A DNA stretch of 64,000 nt from Ptiloglossa arizonensis (Eukaryota; Arthropoda; Insecta; Hymenoptera; Colletidae), in the NCBI RefSeq assembly GCF_051014685.1, contig NW_027478963.1, positions 186,001-250,000 of the forward strand, read 5' to 3'. Positions 38,301-51,503 of the stretch are shown piece by piece. The stretch's first letter is position 1; each line of letters starts with the position of its first letter. The position numbers and the translations under genes were made by a program. The notes beneath the pieces were generated by a model that was given only the letters and a program-made list of their open reading frames with translations, was not told where the DNA came from and did not search any database.

Positions 38301-39797
38301 TTTCAGATGCAACAGACATTTTGCGGATTGATCAATCCGTTCGCGAGATATGGCAGTTTGGAGATAAGAAACGCTTGAGAAACTCAAAATTTTCGCAGTT
38401 CTGATGCTCGAAACGAATAACTAGGACGGCCTAGGGAAAAAGTACGCATACCGATGTAATCGGGCGAGTTTCTACTTTCAGATGCAACAGAAATTTTGCG
38501 GATTGGTCGATCCATTCGCGAGATATGGCAGTTTGGAGGTAAGAAACGCTAGAGAAACTCAAAATTTTCGCATTTCTGATGCTCGAAACGAATAACTGGA
38601 ACGGCCTAGGGGAAAGCTACACATACCGTTGTAATCGGGCGAGTTTCTACTTTCAGATGCAACAGAAATTTTGCGGATCGGTCAATCCGTTCGCGAGATG
38701 TGGCAGTTTGGAGGTAAGAAACGCTCGAGAAACTCAAAGTTTTCGCAGTTCTGATGCTCGAAAAGAATAACTAGAACGGACTAGGGGAAAAGTACGCATA
38801 CCGATGTAATCGGGCGAGTTTCTACTTTCAGATGCAACAGAAATTTTGCGGATTGGTCGATCCGTTCGCGAGATATGGCAGTTTGGAAGTAAGAAACGCT
38901 TGGGAAACTCAAAATTTTTGCAGTTCTGATGCTCGAAACGAATGACTAGAACGGCCTAGGGGAGAAGTACGCATACCGTTGTAATCGGGCGTGTTTCTTC
39001 TTTCAGATGCAACAGAAATAACGCGGATTGGTCTATCCGTTCGCGAGGTATGGCAGTTTGGAGGTAAGAAACGCTTGAGGAACTCAAAATTTTCGCTGTT
39101 CTGATGCTCGAAACGAATAACTGGAACGGCCTAGGGGAAAACTACACATACCGTTGTAATCGGGCGAGTTTCTACTTTCAGATGCAACAGAAATTTTGCG
39201 GATTGGTCAATCCGTTCGCGAGATGTGGCAGTTTGGAGGTAAGAAACGCTCGAGAAACTCAAAATTTTCGCAGTTCTGATGCTCGAAACGAATAACTAGA
39301 ACGGCCTAGGGGAAAAGTACGCATACCGATGTAATCGGGCGAGTTTCTACTTTCAGATGCAACAGGAATTACGCGGATTGGTCAATCCGTTCGCGAGATA
39401 TGGCAGTTTGGAGGTAAGAAACGCTTGAGGAACTCAAAATTTTCGCATTTCTGATGCTCGAAACGAATAACTAGAACAGCCTAGTGGAAAAGTACGCATA
39501 CCGATGTAATCGGGCGAGTTTCTACTTTCAGATGCAACAGACATTTTGCGGATTGATCAATCCGTTCGCGAGATATGGCAGTTTGGAGATAAGAAACGCT
39601 TGAGAAACTCAAAATTTTCGCAGTTCTGATGCTCGAAACGAATAACAAGAACGGCCTAGGGGAAAAGTACGCATACCGATGTAATCGGGCGAGTTTCTAC
39701 TTTCAGATGCAACAGAAATTTTGGGGATTGGTCGATCCATTCGCGAGATATGGCAGTTTGGAGGTAAGAAACGCTTGAGAAACTCAAAATTTTCGCA
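35306..39797 (+). repeat. 26-monomer (4550 bp) higher-order unit, copy 2
   Basis: This is the second copy of 30756-35247, with the same order of diagnostic units and no net indel. Its last third (from ~37907) was itself duplicated again as a 12-mer. Confidence 0.88.
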
Positions 39798-42385
39798 TTT
39801 CTGATGCTCGAAACGAATAACTGGAACGGCCTAGGGGAAAACTACACATACCGTTGTAATCGGGCGAGTTTCTACATTCAGATGCAACAGAAATTTTGCG
39901 GATCGGTCAATCCGTTCGCGAGATGTGGCAGTTTGGAGGTAAGAAACGCTCGAGAAACTCAAAATTTTCGCAGTTCTGATGCTCGAAACGAATAACTAGA
40001 ACGGCGTAGGGGAAAAGTGCGCATACCGTTGTAATCGGGCGAGTTTCTACTTTCAGAAGCAACAGAAATTTTGCGGATTGGTCAATCCGTTCGCGAGATA
40101 TGGCAGTTTGGAGGTAAGAAACGCTTGAGGAACTCAAAATTTTCGCCCTTCTGATGCTCGAAACGATTAACTAGAACGGCCTTGGGGAAAACTACACCTA
40201 CCGTTGTAATCGGGCGAGTTTCTACTTTCAGATGCAACAGAAATTTTGCGGATTGATCAATCCGTTCGCGCGATGTGGCAGTTTGGAGGTAAGAAACGCT
40301 TGAGATACTCAAAATTTCCGCTGTTCTGATGCTCGAAACGAATAACTGGAACGGCCTAGGGGAAAAGTACGCATACCGATGTAATCGGGCGAGTTTCTAC
40401 TTTCAGATGCAACAGACATTTTGCGGATTGATCAATCCGTTCGCGAGATATGGCAGTTTGGAGATAAGAAACGCTTGAGAAACTCAAAATTTTCGCAGTT
40501 CTGATGCTCGAAACGAATAACTAGGACGGCCTAGGGAAAAAGTACGCATACCGATGTAATCGGGCGAGTTTCTACTTTCAGATGCAACAGAAATTTTGCG
40601 GATTGGTCGATCCATTCGCGAGATATGGCAGTTTGGAGGTAAGAAACGCTAGAGAAACTCAAAATTTTCGCATTTCTGATGCTCGAAACGAATAACTGGA
40701 ACGGCCTAGGGGAAAGCTACACATACCGTTGTAATCGGGCGAGTTTCTACTTTCAGATGCAACAGAAGTTTTGCGGATCGGTCAATCCGTTCGCGAGATG
40801 TGGCAGTTTGGAGGTAAGAAACGCTCGAGAAACTCAAAGTTTTCGCAGTTCTGATGCTCGAAAAGAATAACTAGAACGGACTAGGGGAAAAGTACGCATA
40901 CCGATGTAATCGGGCGAGTTTCTACTTTCAGATGCAACAGAAATTTTGCGGATTGGTCGATCCGTTCGCGAGATATGGCAGTTTGGAAGTAAGAAACGCT
41001 TGGGAAACTCAAAATTTTTGCAGTTCTGATGCTCGAAACGAATGACTAGAACGGCCTAGGGGAGAAGTACGCATACCGTTGTAATCGGGCGTGTTTCTTC
41101 TTTCAGATGCAACAGAAATAACGCGGATTGGTCTATCCGTTCGCGAGGTATGGCAGTTTGGAGGTAAGAAACGCTTGAGGAACTCAAAATTTTCGCTGTT
41201 CTGATGCTCGAAACGAATAACTGGAACGGCCTAGGGGAAAACTACACATACCGTTGTAATCGGGCGAGTTTCTACTTTCAGATGCAACAGAAATTTTGCG
41301 GATTGGTCAATCCGTTCGCGAGATGTGGCAGTTTGGAGGTAAGAAACGCTCGAGAAACTCAAAATTTTCGCAGTTCTGATGCTCGAAACGAATAACTAGA
41401 ACGGCCTAGGGGAAAAGTACGCATACCGATGTAATCGGGCGAGTTTCTACTTTCAGATGCAACAGGAATTACGCGGATTGGTCAATCCGTTCGCGAGATA
41501 TGGCAGTTTGGAGGTAAGAAACGCTTGAGGAACTCAAAATTTTCGCATTTCTGATGCTCGAAACGAATAACTAGAACAGCCTAGTGGAAAAGTACGCATA
41601 CCGATGTAATCGGGCGAGTTTCTACTTTCAGATGCAACAGACATTTTGCGGATTGATCAATCCGTTCGCGAGATATGGCAGTTTGGAGATAAGAAACGCT
41701 TGAGAAACTCAAAATTTTCGCAGTTCTGATGCTCGAAACGAATAACAAGAACGGCCTAGGGGAAAAGTACGCATACCGATGTAATCGGGCGAGTTTCTAC
41801 TTTCAGATGCAACAGAAATTTTGGGGATTGGTCGATCCATTCGCGAGATATGGCAGTTTGGAGGTAAGAAACGCTTGAGAAACTCAAAATTTTCGCATTT
41901 CTGATGCTCGAAACGAATAACTGGAACGGCCTAGGGGAAAACTACACATACCGTTGTAATCGGGCGAGTTTCTACATTCAGATGCAACAGAAATTTTGCG
42001 GATCGGTCAATCCGTTCGCGAGATGTGGCAGTTTGGAGGTAAGAAACGCTCGAGAAACTCAAAATTTTCGCAGTTCTGATGCTCGAAACGAATAACTAGA
42101 ACGGCGTAGGGGAAAAGTGCGCATACCGTTGTAATCGGGCGAGTTTCTACTTTCAGAAGCAACAGAAATTTTGCGGATTGGTCAATCCGTTCGCGAGATA
42201 TGGCAGTTTGGAGGTAAGAAACGCTTGAGGAACTCAAAATTTTCGCCCTTCTGATGCTCGAAACGATTAACTAGAACGGCCTTGGGGAAAACTACACCTA
42301 CCGTTGTAATCGGGCGAGTTTCTACTTTCAGATGCAACAGAAATTTTGCGGATTGATCAATCCGTTCGCGCGATGTGGCAGTTTG
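37907..42385 (+). repeat. 12-monomer (2100 bp) tandem duplication
   Basis: Bases ~37907-40285 match ~40007-42385 at +2100 bp. Differences include 38036 C versus 40136 T, and AGAAATTT versus AGAAGTTT near 40768. The left limit is the GGCCTAGG/GGCGTAGG difference at 37906/40006. The right limit is GGAGG/GCAGG at 40286/42386. Confidence 0.83.
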
Positions 42386-44448
42386 CAGGTAAGAAACGCT
42401 TGAGAAACTCAAAATTTCCGCTGTTCTGATGCTCGAAACGAATAACTGGAACGGCCTAGGGGAAAACTACACATACCAGTGTAACCGGGCGAGTTTCTAC
42501 TTTCAGATGCAACAGAAATTTTGCGGATTGGTCAAGACGTTCGCGAGATATGGCAGTTTGGAGGTAAGAAACGCATGAGAAACTCAAAATTTTCGCAGTT
42601 CTGATGCTCGAAACGAATGAATAGAACGGCCGAGGGGAGAAGTACGCATACCGTTGTAATCGGGCGAGTTTCTACTTTCGGATGCAACAGAAATTACGCG
42701 GATTGGTCAATCCGTTCGCAAGGTATGGCAGTTTGGAGGTAAGAAACGCTTGAGGAACTCAAAATTTTCGCCCTTCTGATGCTCGAAACGATTAACTAGA
42801 ACGGCCTTGGGGAAAACTACACCTACCGTTGTAATCGGGCGAGTTTCTACTTTCAGATGCAACAGAAATTTTGCGGATTGATCAATCCGTTCGCGCGATG
42901 TGGCAGTTTGGAGGTAAGAAACGCTTGAGATACTCAAAATTTCCGCTGTTCTGATGCTCGAAACGAATAACTGGAACGGCCTAGGGGAAAAGTACGCATA
43001 CCGATGTAATCGGGCGAGTTTCTACTTTCAGATGCAACAGACATTTTGCGGATTGATCAATCCGTTCGCGAGATATGGCAGTTTGGAGATAAGAAACGCT
43101 TGAGAAACTCAAAATTTTCGCAGTTCTGATGCTCGAAACGAATAACTAGGACGGCCTAGGGAAAAAGTACGCATACCGATGTAATCGGGCGAGTTTCTAC
43201 TTTCAGATGCAACAGAAATTTTGCGGATTGGTCGATCCATTCGCGAGATATGGCAGTTTGGAGGTAAGAAACGCTAGAGAAACTCAAAATTTTCGCATTT
43301 CTGATGCTCGAAACGAATAACTGGAACGGCCTAGGGGAAAGCTACACATACCGTTGTAATCGGGCGAGTTTCTACTTTCAGATGCAACAGAAATTTTGCG
43401 GATCGGTCAATCCGTTCGCGAGATGTGGCAGTTTGGAGGTAAGAAACGCTCGAGAAACTCAAAGTTTTCGCAGTTCTGATGCTCGAAAAGAATAACTAGA
43501 ACGGACTAGGGGAAAAGTACGCATACCGATGTAATCGGGCGAGTTTCTACTTTCAGATGCAACAGAAATTTTGCGGATTGGTCGATCCGTTCGCGAGATA
43601 TGGCAGTTTGGAAGTAAGAAACGCTTGGGAAACTCAAAATTTTTGCAGTTCTGATGCTCGAAACGAATGACTAGAACGGCCTAGGGGAGAAGTACGCATA
43701 CCGTTGTAATCGGGCGTGTTTCTTCTTTCAGATGCAACAGAAATAACGCGGATTGGTCTATCCGTTCGCGAGGTATGGCAGTTTGGAGGTAAGAAACGCT
43801 TGAGGAACTCAAAATTTTCGCTGTTCTGATGCTCGAAACGAATAACTGGAACGGCCTAGGGGAAAACTACACATACCGTTGTAATCGGGCGAGTTGCTAC
43901 TTTCAGATGCAACAGAAATTTTGCGGATTGGTCAATCCGTTCGCGAGATGTGGCAGTTTGGAGGTAAGAAACGCTCGAGAAACTCAAAATTTTCGCAGTT
44001 CTGATGCTCGAAACGAATAACTAGAACGGCCTAGGGGAAAAGTACGCATACCGATGTAATCGGGCGAGTTTCTACTTTCAGATGCAACAGAAATTACGCG
44101 GATTGGTCAATCCGTTCGCGAGATATGGCAGTTTGGAGGTAAGAAACGCTTGAGGAACTCAAAATTTTCGCATTTCTGATGCTCGAAACGAATAACTAGA
44201 ACAGCCTAGTGGAAAAGTACGCATACCGATGTAATCGGGCGAGTTTCTACTTTCAGATGCAACAGACATTTTGCGGATTGATCAATCCGTTCGCGAGATA
44301 TGGCAGTTTGGAGATAAGAAACGCTTGAGAAACTCAAAATTTTCGCAGTTCTGATGCTCGAAACGAATAACAAGAACGGCCTAGGGGAAAAGTACGCATA
44401 CCGATGTAATCGGGCGAGTTTCTACTTTCAGATGCAACAGAAATTTTG
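40099..44448 (+). repeat. 15-monomer (2625 bp) spaced duplication
   Basis: Bases ~40099-41823 match ~42724-44448 at +2625 bp. Differences include GAGTTTC versus GAGTTGC near 43895 and AGGAATTACG versus AGAAATTACG near 44090. The intervening segment, 42386-42723, carries the CCAGTGTAACC, TCAAGACG and CGAGGGGAG units also seen near 19.4, 22.5, 27.4, 30.1 and 52.98 kb. Confidence 0.8.
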
Positions 44449-47400
44449 CGGATTGATCAATCCGTTCGCGCGATGTGGCAGTTTGGAGGTAAGAAACGCT
44501 TGAGAAACTCAAAATTTTCGCAGTTCTGATGCTCGAAACGAATTACTGGAACGGCCTAGGGGAAAACTACACATACTGTTGTAACCGGGCGAGTTTCTAC
44601 TTTCAGATGCAACAGAAATTTTGCGGATTGGTCAATCCGTTCGCGAGATGTGGCAGTTTGGAGGTAAGAAACGCTCGAGAAACTCAAAATTTTCGCAGTT
44701 CTGATGCTCGAAACGAATAACTAGAACGGCCTAGGGGAAAAGTACGCATACCGATGTAATCGGGCGAGTTTCTACTTTCAGATGCAACAGAAATTTTGCG
44801 GATTGGTCGATCCGTTCGCGAGATATGGCAGTTTGGAAGTAAGAAACGCTTGAGAAACTCAAAATTTTCGCAGTTCTGATGCTCGAAACGAATGACTAGA
44901 ACGGCCTAGGGGAGAAGTACGCATACCGTTGTAATCGGGCGAGTTTCTTCTTTCAGATGCAACAGAAATTACGCGGATTGGTCTATCCGTTCGCGAGGTA
45001 TGGCAGTTTGGAGGTAAGAAACGCTTGAGGAACTCAAAATTTTCGCCCTTCTGATGCTCGAAACGATTAACTAGAACGGCCTAGGGGAAAACTACACCTA
45101 CCGTTGTAATCGGGCGAGTTTCTACTTTCAGATGCAACAGAAATTTTGCGGATTGATCAATCCGTTCGCGCGATGTGGCAGTTTGGAGGTAAGAAACGCT
45201 TGAGAAACTCAAAATTTCCGCTGTTCTGATGCTCGAAACGAATAACTGGAACGGCCTAGGGGAAAACTACACATACCGTTGTAATCGGGCGGGTTTCTAC
45301 TTTCAGATGCAACAGAAATTTTGCGGATTTGTCGATCCGTTCGCGAGATATGGCAGTTTGGAAGTAAGTAACGCTTGAGAAACTCAAAATTTTCGCAGTT
45401 CTGATGCTCGAAACGAATGACTAGAACGGCCTAGGGGAAAAGTACGCATACCGATGTAATCGGGCGAGTTTCTACTTTCAGATGCAACAGAAATTACGCG
45501 GATTGGTCAATCCGTTCGCGAGATATGGCAGTTTGGAGGTAAGAAACGCTTGAGAAACTCAAAATTTTCGCATTTCTGATGCTCGAAACGAATAACTGGA
45601 ACGGCCTAGGGGAAAACTACACATATCGTTGTAATCGGGCGAGTTTCTACATTCAGATGCAACAGAAATTATGCGGATTGGTCAATCCGTTCGCGAGATA
45701 TGGCAGTTTGGAGGTAAGAAACGCTTGAGAAACTCAAAATTTTCGCAGTTCTGATGCTCGAAACGTATAACTAGAACGGCCTAGGGGAAAACTACACCTA
45801 CCGTTGTAATCGGGCGAGTTTCTACTTTCAGATGCAACAGAAATTTTGCGGATTGATCAATCCGTTCGCGCGATGTGGCAGTTTGGAGGTAAGAAACGCT
45901 TGAGAAACTCAAAATTTTCGCATTTCTGATGCTCGAAACGAATAACTAGAACAGCCTAGTGGAAAAGTACGCATACCGATGTAATCGGGCGAGTTTCTAC
46001 TTTCAGATGCAACAGACATTTTGCGGATTGATCAATCCGTTCGCGAGATATGGCAGTTTGGAGATAAGAAACGCTTGAGAAACTCAAAATTTTCGCAGTT
46101 CTGATGTTCGAAACGAATAACTAGAACGGCCTAGGGGAAAAGTACGCATACCGATGTAATCGGGCGAGTTTCTACTTTCAGATGCAACTGAAATTTTGCG
46201 GATTGGTCGATCCATTCGCGAGATATGGCAGTTTGGAGGTAAGAAACGCTTGAGAAACTCAAAATTTTCGCACTTCTGATGCTCGAAACGAATAACTGGA
46301 ACGGCCTAGGGGAAAACTACACATATCGTTGTAATCGGGCGAGTTTCTACATTCAGATGCAACAGAAATTATGCGGATTGGTCAATCCGTTCGCGAGATA
46401 TGCCAGTTTGGAGGTAAGAAACGCTCGAGAAACTCAAAATTTTCGCATTTCTGATGCTCGAAACGAATAACTGGAACGGCCTAGGTGAAAACTACAGATA
46501 CCGTTGTAATCGGGCGAGTTTCTACTTTCAGATGCAACAGAAATTTTGCGGATTGGTCAATCCGTTCGCGAGATGTGGCAGTTTGGAGGTAAGAAACGCT
46601 CGAGAAACTCAAAATTTTCGCAGTTCTGATGCTCGAAACGAATAACTAGAACGGCCTAGGGGAAAAGTACGCATACCGATGTAATCGGGCGAGTTTCTAC
46701 TTTCAGATGCAAAAGAAATTTTGCGGATTGGTCGATCCGTTCGCGAGATATGGCAGTTTGGATGTAAGAAACGCTTGAGAAACTCAAAATTTTCGCAGTT
46801 CTGATGCTCGAAACGAATGACTAGAACGGCCTAGGGGAGAAGTACGCATACCGTTGTAATCGGGCGAGTTTCTACTTTCAGATGCAACAGAAATTTTGCG
46901 GATTGTTCAATCCGTTCGCGAGATATGGCAGTTTGGAGGTAAGAAACGCTTGAGAAACTCAAAATTTTCGCAGTTCTGATGCTCGAAACGAATGACTAGA
47001 ACGGCCTAGGGGAGAAGTACGCATACCGTTGTAATCGGGCGAGTTTCTACTTTCAGATGCAACAGAAATTTTGCGGATTGATCAATCCGTTCGCGCGATG
47101 TGGCAGTTTGGTGGTAAGAAAAGCTTGAGAAACTCAAAATTTGCGCTGTTCTAATGCTCGAAACGAATAACTGGAACGGCCTAGGGGAAAACTACACATA
47201 CCGTTGTAACCGGGCGAGTTTCTACTTTCAGATGCAACAGAAATTATGCGGATTGGTCAATCCGTTCGCGAGATATGGCACTTTGGAGGTAAGAAACGCT
47301 CGAGAAACTCAAAATTTTCGCATTTCTGATGCTCGAAACGAATAACTGGAACGGCCTAGGGGAAAACTACACATACCGTTGTAATCGGGCGAGTTTCTAC

Positions 47401-50400
47401 TTTCAGATGCAACAGAAATTTTGCGGATTGGTCAATCCGTTCGCGAGATGTGGCAGTTTGGAGGTAAGAAACGCTCGAGAAACTCAAAATTTTCGCAGTT
47501 CTGATGCTCGAAACGAATAACTAGAACGGCCTAGGGGAAAAGTACGCATACCGATGTAATCGGGCGAGTTTCTACTTTCAGATGCAACAGAAATTTTGCG
47601 GATTGGTCGATCCGTTCGCGAGATATGGCAGTTTGGATGTAAGAAACGCTTGAGAAACTCAAAATTTTCGCAGTTCTGATGCTCGAAACGAATGACTAGA
47701 ACGGCCCAGGGGAGAAGTACGCATACCGTTGTAATCGGGCGAGTTTCTACTTTCAGATGCAACAGAAATTTTGCGGATTGTTCAATCCGTTCGCGAGATA
47801 TGGCAGTTTGGAGGTAAGAAACGCTTGAGAAACTCAAAATTTTCGCAGTTCTGATGCTCGAAACGAATGACTAGAACGGCCTAGGGGAGAAGTACGCATA
47901 CCGTTGTAATCGGGCGAGATTCTACTTTCAGATGCAACAGAAATTTTGCGGATTGATCAATCCGTTCGCGCGATGTGGCAGTTTGGTGGTAAGAAAAGCT
48001 TGAGAAACTCAAAATTTGCGCTGTTCTAATGCTCGAAACGAATAACTGGAACGGCCTAGGGGAAAACTACACATACCGTTGTAACCGGGCGAGTTTCTAC
48101 TTTCAGATGCAACAGAAATTATGCGGATTGGTCAATCCGTTCGCGAGATATGGCACTTTGGAGGTAAGAAACGCTCGAGAAACTCAAAATTTTCGCACTT
48201 CTGATGCTCGAAACGAATAACTGGAACGGCCTAGGGGAAAACTACACATACCGTTGTAATCGGGCGAGTTTCTACTTTCAGATGCAACAGAAATTTTGCG
48301 GATTGGTCAATCCGTTCGCGAGATGTGGCAGTTTGGAGGTAAGAAACGCTCGAGAAACTCAAAATTTTCGCAGTTCTGATGCTCGAAACGAATAACTAGA
48401 ACAGCCTAGTGGAAAAGTACGCATACCGTTGTAATCGGGCGAGTTTCTACTTTCAGATGCAACAGACATTTTGCGGATTGATCAATCCGTTCGCGAGATA
48501 TGGCAGTTTGGAGATAAGAAACGCTTGAGAAACTCAAAATTTTCGCAGTTCTGATGCTCGAAACGAATAACTAGAACGGCCTAGGGGAAAAGTACGCATA
48601 CCGATGTAATCGGGCGAGTTTCTACTTTCAGATGCAACTGAAATTTTGGGGATTGGTCGATCCATTCGCGAGATATGGCAGTTTGGAGGTAAGAAACGCT
48701 TGAGAAACTCAAAATTTCCGCTGTTCTGATGCTCGAAACGAATAACTGGAACGGCCTAGGGGAAAACTACACATACCGTTGTAACCGGGCGAGTTTCTAC
48801 TTTCAGATGCAACAGAAATTATGCGGATTGGTCAATCCGTTCGCGAGATATGGCAGTTTGGAGGTAAGAAACGCTCGAGAAACTCAAAATTTTCGCATTT
48901 CTGATGCTCGAAACGAATAACTAGAACGGCCTAGGGGAAAAGTACGCATACCGATGTAATCGGGCGAGTTTCTACTTTCAGATGCAACAGAAATTTTGCG
49001 GATTGGTCAATCCGTTCGCGAGATGTGGCAGTTTGGAGGTAAGAAACGCTCGAGAAACTCAAAATTTTCGCAGTTCTGATGCTCGAAACGAATGACTAGA
49101 ACGGCCTAGGGGAGAAGTACGCATACCGTTGTAATCGGGCGAGTTTCTTCTTTCAGATGCAACAGAAATTACGCGGATTGGTCTATCCGTTCGCGAGGTA
49201 TGGCAGTTTGGAGGTAAGAAACGCTTGAGGAACTCAAAATTTTCGCCCTTCTGATGCTCGAAACGATTAACTAGAACGGCCTAGGGGAAAACTACACCTA
49301 CCGTTGTAATCGGGCGAGTTTCTACTTTCAGATGCAACAGAAATTTTGCGGATTGATCAATCCGTTCGCGCGATGTGGCAGTTTGGAGGTAAGAAACGCT
49401 TGAGAAACTCAAAATTTCCGCTGTTCTGATGCTCGAAACGACTAACTGGACTGGCCTAGGGGAAAACTACACATACCGTTGTAACCGGGCGAGTTTCTAC
49501 TTTCAGATGCAACAGAAATTATGCGGATTGGTCAATCCGTTAGGCGAGATATGGCAGTTTGGAGGTAAGAAACGCTCGAGAAACTCAAAATTTTCGCAAT
49601 TCTGATGCTCGAAACGAATAACTGGAACGGCCTAGGGGAAAACTACACGTACCGTTGTAATCGGGCGAGTTTCTACTTTCAGATGCAACAGAAATTTTGC
49701 GGTTTGGTCAATCCGTTCGCGAGATGTGGCAGTTTGGAGGTAAGAAACGCTCGAGAAACTCAAAATTTTCGCAGTTCTGATGCTCGAAACGAATGACTAG
49801 AACGGCCTAGGGGAGAAGTACGCATACCGTTGTAATCGGGCGAGTTTCTTCTTTCAGATGCAACAGAAATTATGCGGATTGGTCAATCCGTTCGCGAGAT
49901 ATGGCCGTTTGGATGTAAGAAACGCTTGAGAAACTCAAAATTTTCGCAGTTCTGATGCTCGAAACGAATAACTAGAACGGCCTAGGGGAAAAGTGTGCAT
50001 ACCGTTGTAATCGGGCGTGTTTCTACTTTCAAATGCAACAGAAATTTTGCGGATTGGTCAACCCATTCGCGAGATATGGCAGTTTGGAGGTAAGAAACGC
50101 TCGAGAAACTCAAAATTTTCGCATTTCTGATGCTCGAAACGAATAACTAGAACGGCCTAGGGGAAAAGTACGCATACCGATGTAATCGGGCGAGTTTCTA
50201 CTTTCAGATGCAACAGAAATTTTGCGGATTGGTCAATCCGTTCGCGAGATGTGGCAGTTTGGAGGTAAGAAACGCTCGAGAAACTCAAAATTTTCGCAGT
50301 TCTGATGCTCGAAACGAATAACTAGAACGGCATAGTGGAAAAGTACGCATACCGATGTAATCGGGCGAGTTTCTACTTTCAGATGCAACAGAAATTTTGC

Positions 50401-51503
50401 GGATTGGTCGATCCGTTCGCGAGATATGGCAGTTTGGAAGTAAGAAACGCTTGAGAAACTCAAAATTTTCGCAGTTCTGATGCTCGAAACGAATGACTAG
50501 AACGGCCTAGGGGAGAAGTACGCATACCGTTGTAATCGGGCGAGTTTCTACTTTCAGATGCAACAGAAATTTTGCGGATTGTTCAATCCGTTCGCGAGAT
50601 ATGGCAGTTTGGAGGTAAGAAACGCTTGAGAAACTCAAAATTTTCGCAGTTCTGATGCTCGAAACGAATGACTAGAACGGCCTAGGGGAGAAGTACGCAT
50701 ACCGTTGTAATCGGGCGAGTTTCTTCTTTCAGATGCAACAGAAATTATGCGGATTGGTCAATCCGTTCGCGAGATATGGCCGTTTGGATGTAAGAAACGC
50801 TTGAGAAACTCAAAATTTTCGCAGTTCTGATGCTCGAAACGAATAACTAGAACGGCCTAGGGGAAAAGTGCGCATACCGTTGTAATCGGGCGAGTTTCTA
50901 CTTTCAAATGCAACAGAAATTTTGCGGATTGGTCAACCCATTCGCGAGATATGGCAGTTTGGAGGTAAGAAACGCTTGAGAAACTCAAAATTTCCGCTGT
51001 TCTGATGCTCGAAACGAATAACTGGAACGGCCTAGGGGAAAACTACACATACCGTTGTAACCGGGCGAGTTTCTACTTTCAGATGCAACAGAAATTATGC
51101 GGATTGGTCAATCCGTTCGCGAGATATGGCAGTTTGGAGGTAAGAAACGCTCGGGAAACTCAAAATTTTCGCATTTCTGATGCTCGAAACAAATAACTGG
51201 AACGGCCTAGGGGAAAACTACACATACCGTTGTAATCGGGCGAGTTTCTACTTTCAGATGCAACAGAAATTTTGCGGATTGGTCAATCCGTTCGCGAGAT
51301 GTGGCAGTTTGGAGGTAAGAAACGGTCGAGAAACTCAAAATTTTCGCAGTTCTGATGCTCTAAACGAATAACTAGAACGGCCTAGGGGAAAAGTGCGCAT
51401 ACCGATGTAATCGGGCGAGTTTCTACTTTCAGATGCAACAGAAATTTTGCGGATTGGTCGATCCGTTCGCGAGATATGGCAGTTTGGAAGTAAGAAACGC
51501 TTG
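40895..51503 (+). repeat. ~60-monomer (10.5 kb) higher-order block, copy 1
   Basis: This block matches 51396-61827. The shift is 10501 bp on its left part (up to ~44.0 kb) and 10324 bp on its right part. The first distinguishing base on the left is 40894/51395 (A/G). The last on the right is 51504/61828 (G/A). It spans both sequence domains: B-type to ~44448 and A-type after it. Differences noticed besides indels include 49442 C versus A near 59765, and CTTTC versus CCTTC near 61751. Confidence 0.9.
49536..49550 (+). other. +1 marker change TTAGGCGAG (first of three)
   Basis: The otherwise constant TTCGCGAG reads TTAGGCGAG here, a C-to-AG replacement that lengthens the unit to 176 bp. The same change occurs at ~59866 and ~63367 and nowhere else that I saw. 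It is a lineage tag: all three copies must descend from one event. Confidence 0.9.

Noticed and set aside
47484..47837. 117-codon open frame on the - strand (also 57808-58161)
   Set aside because: It is the ordinary 76-codon frame extended because a T-to-C change at 47707 (CCTAGG to CCCAGG) removes a reverse-strand stop. The second copy is simply the 60-mer duplicate.
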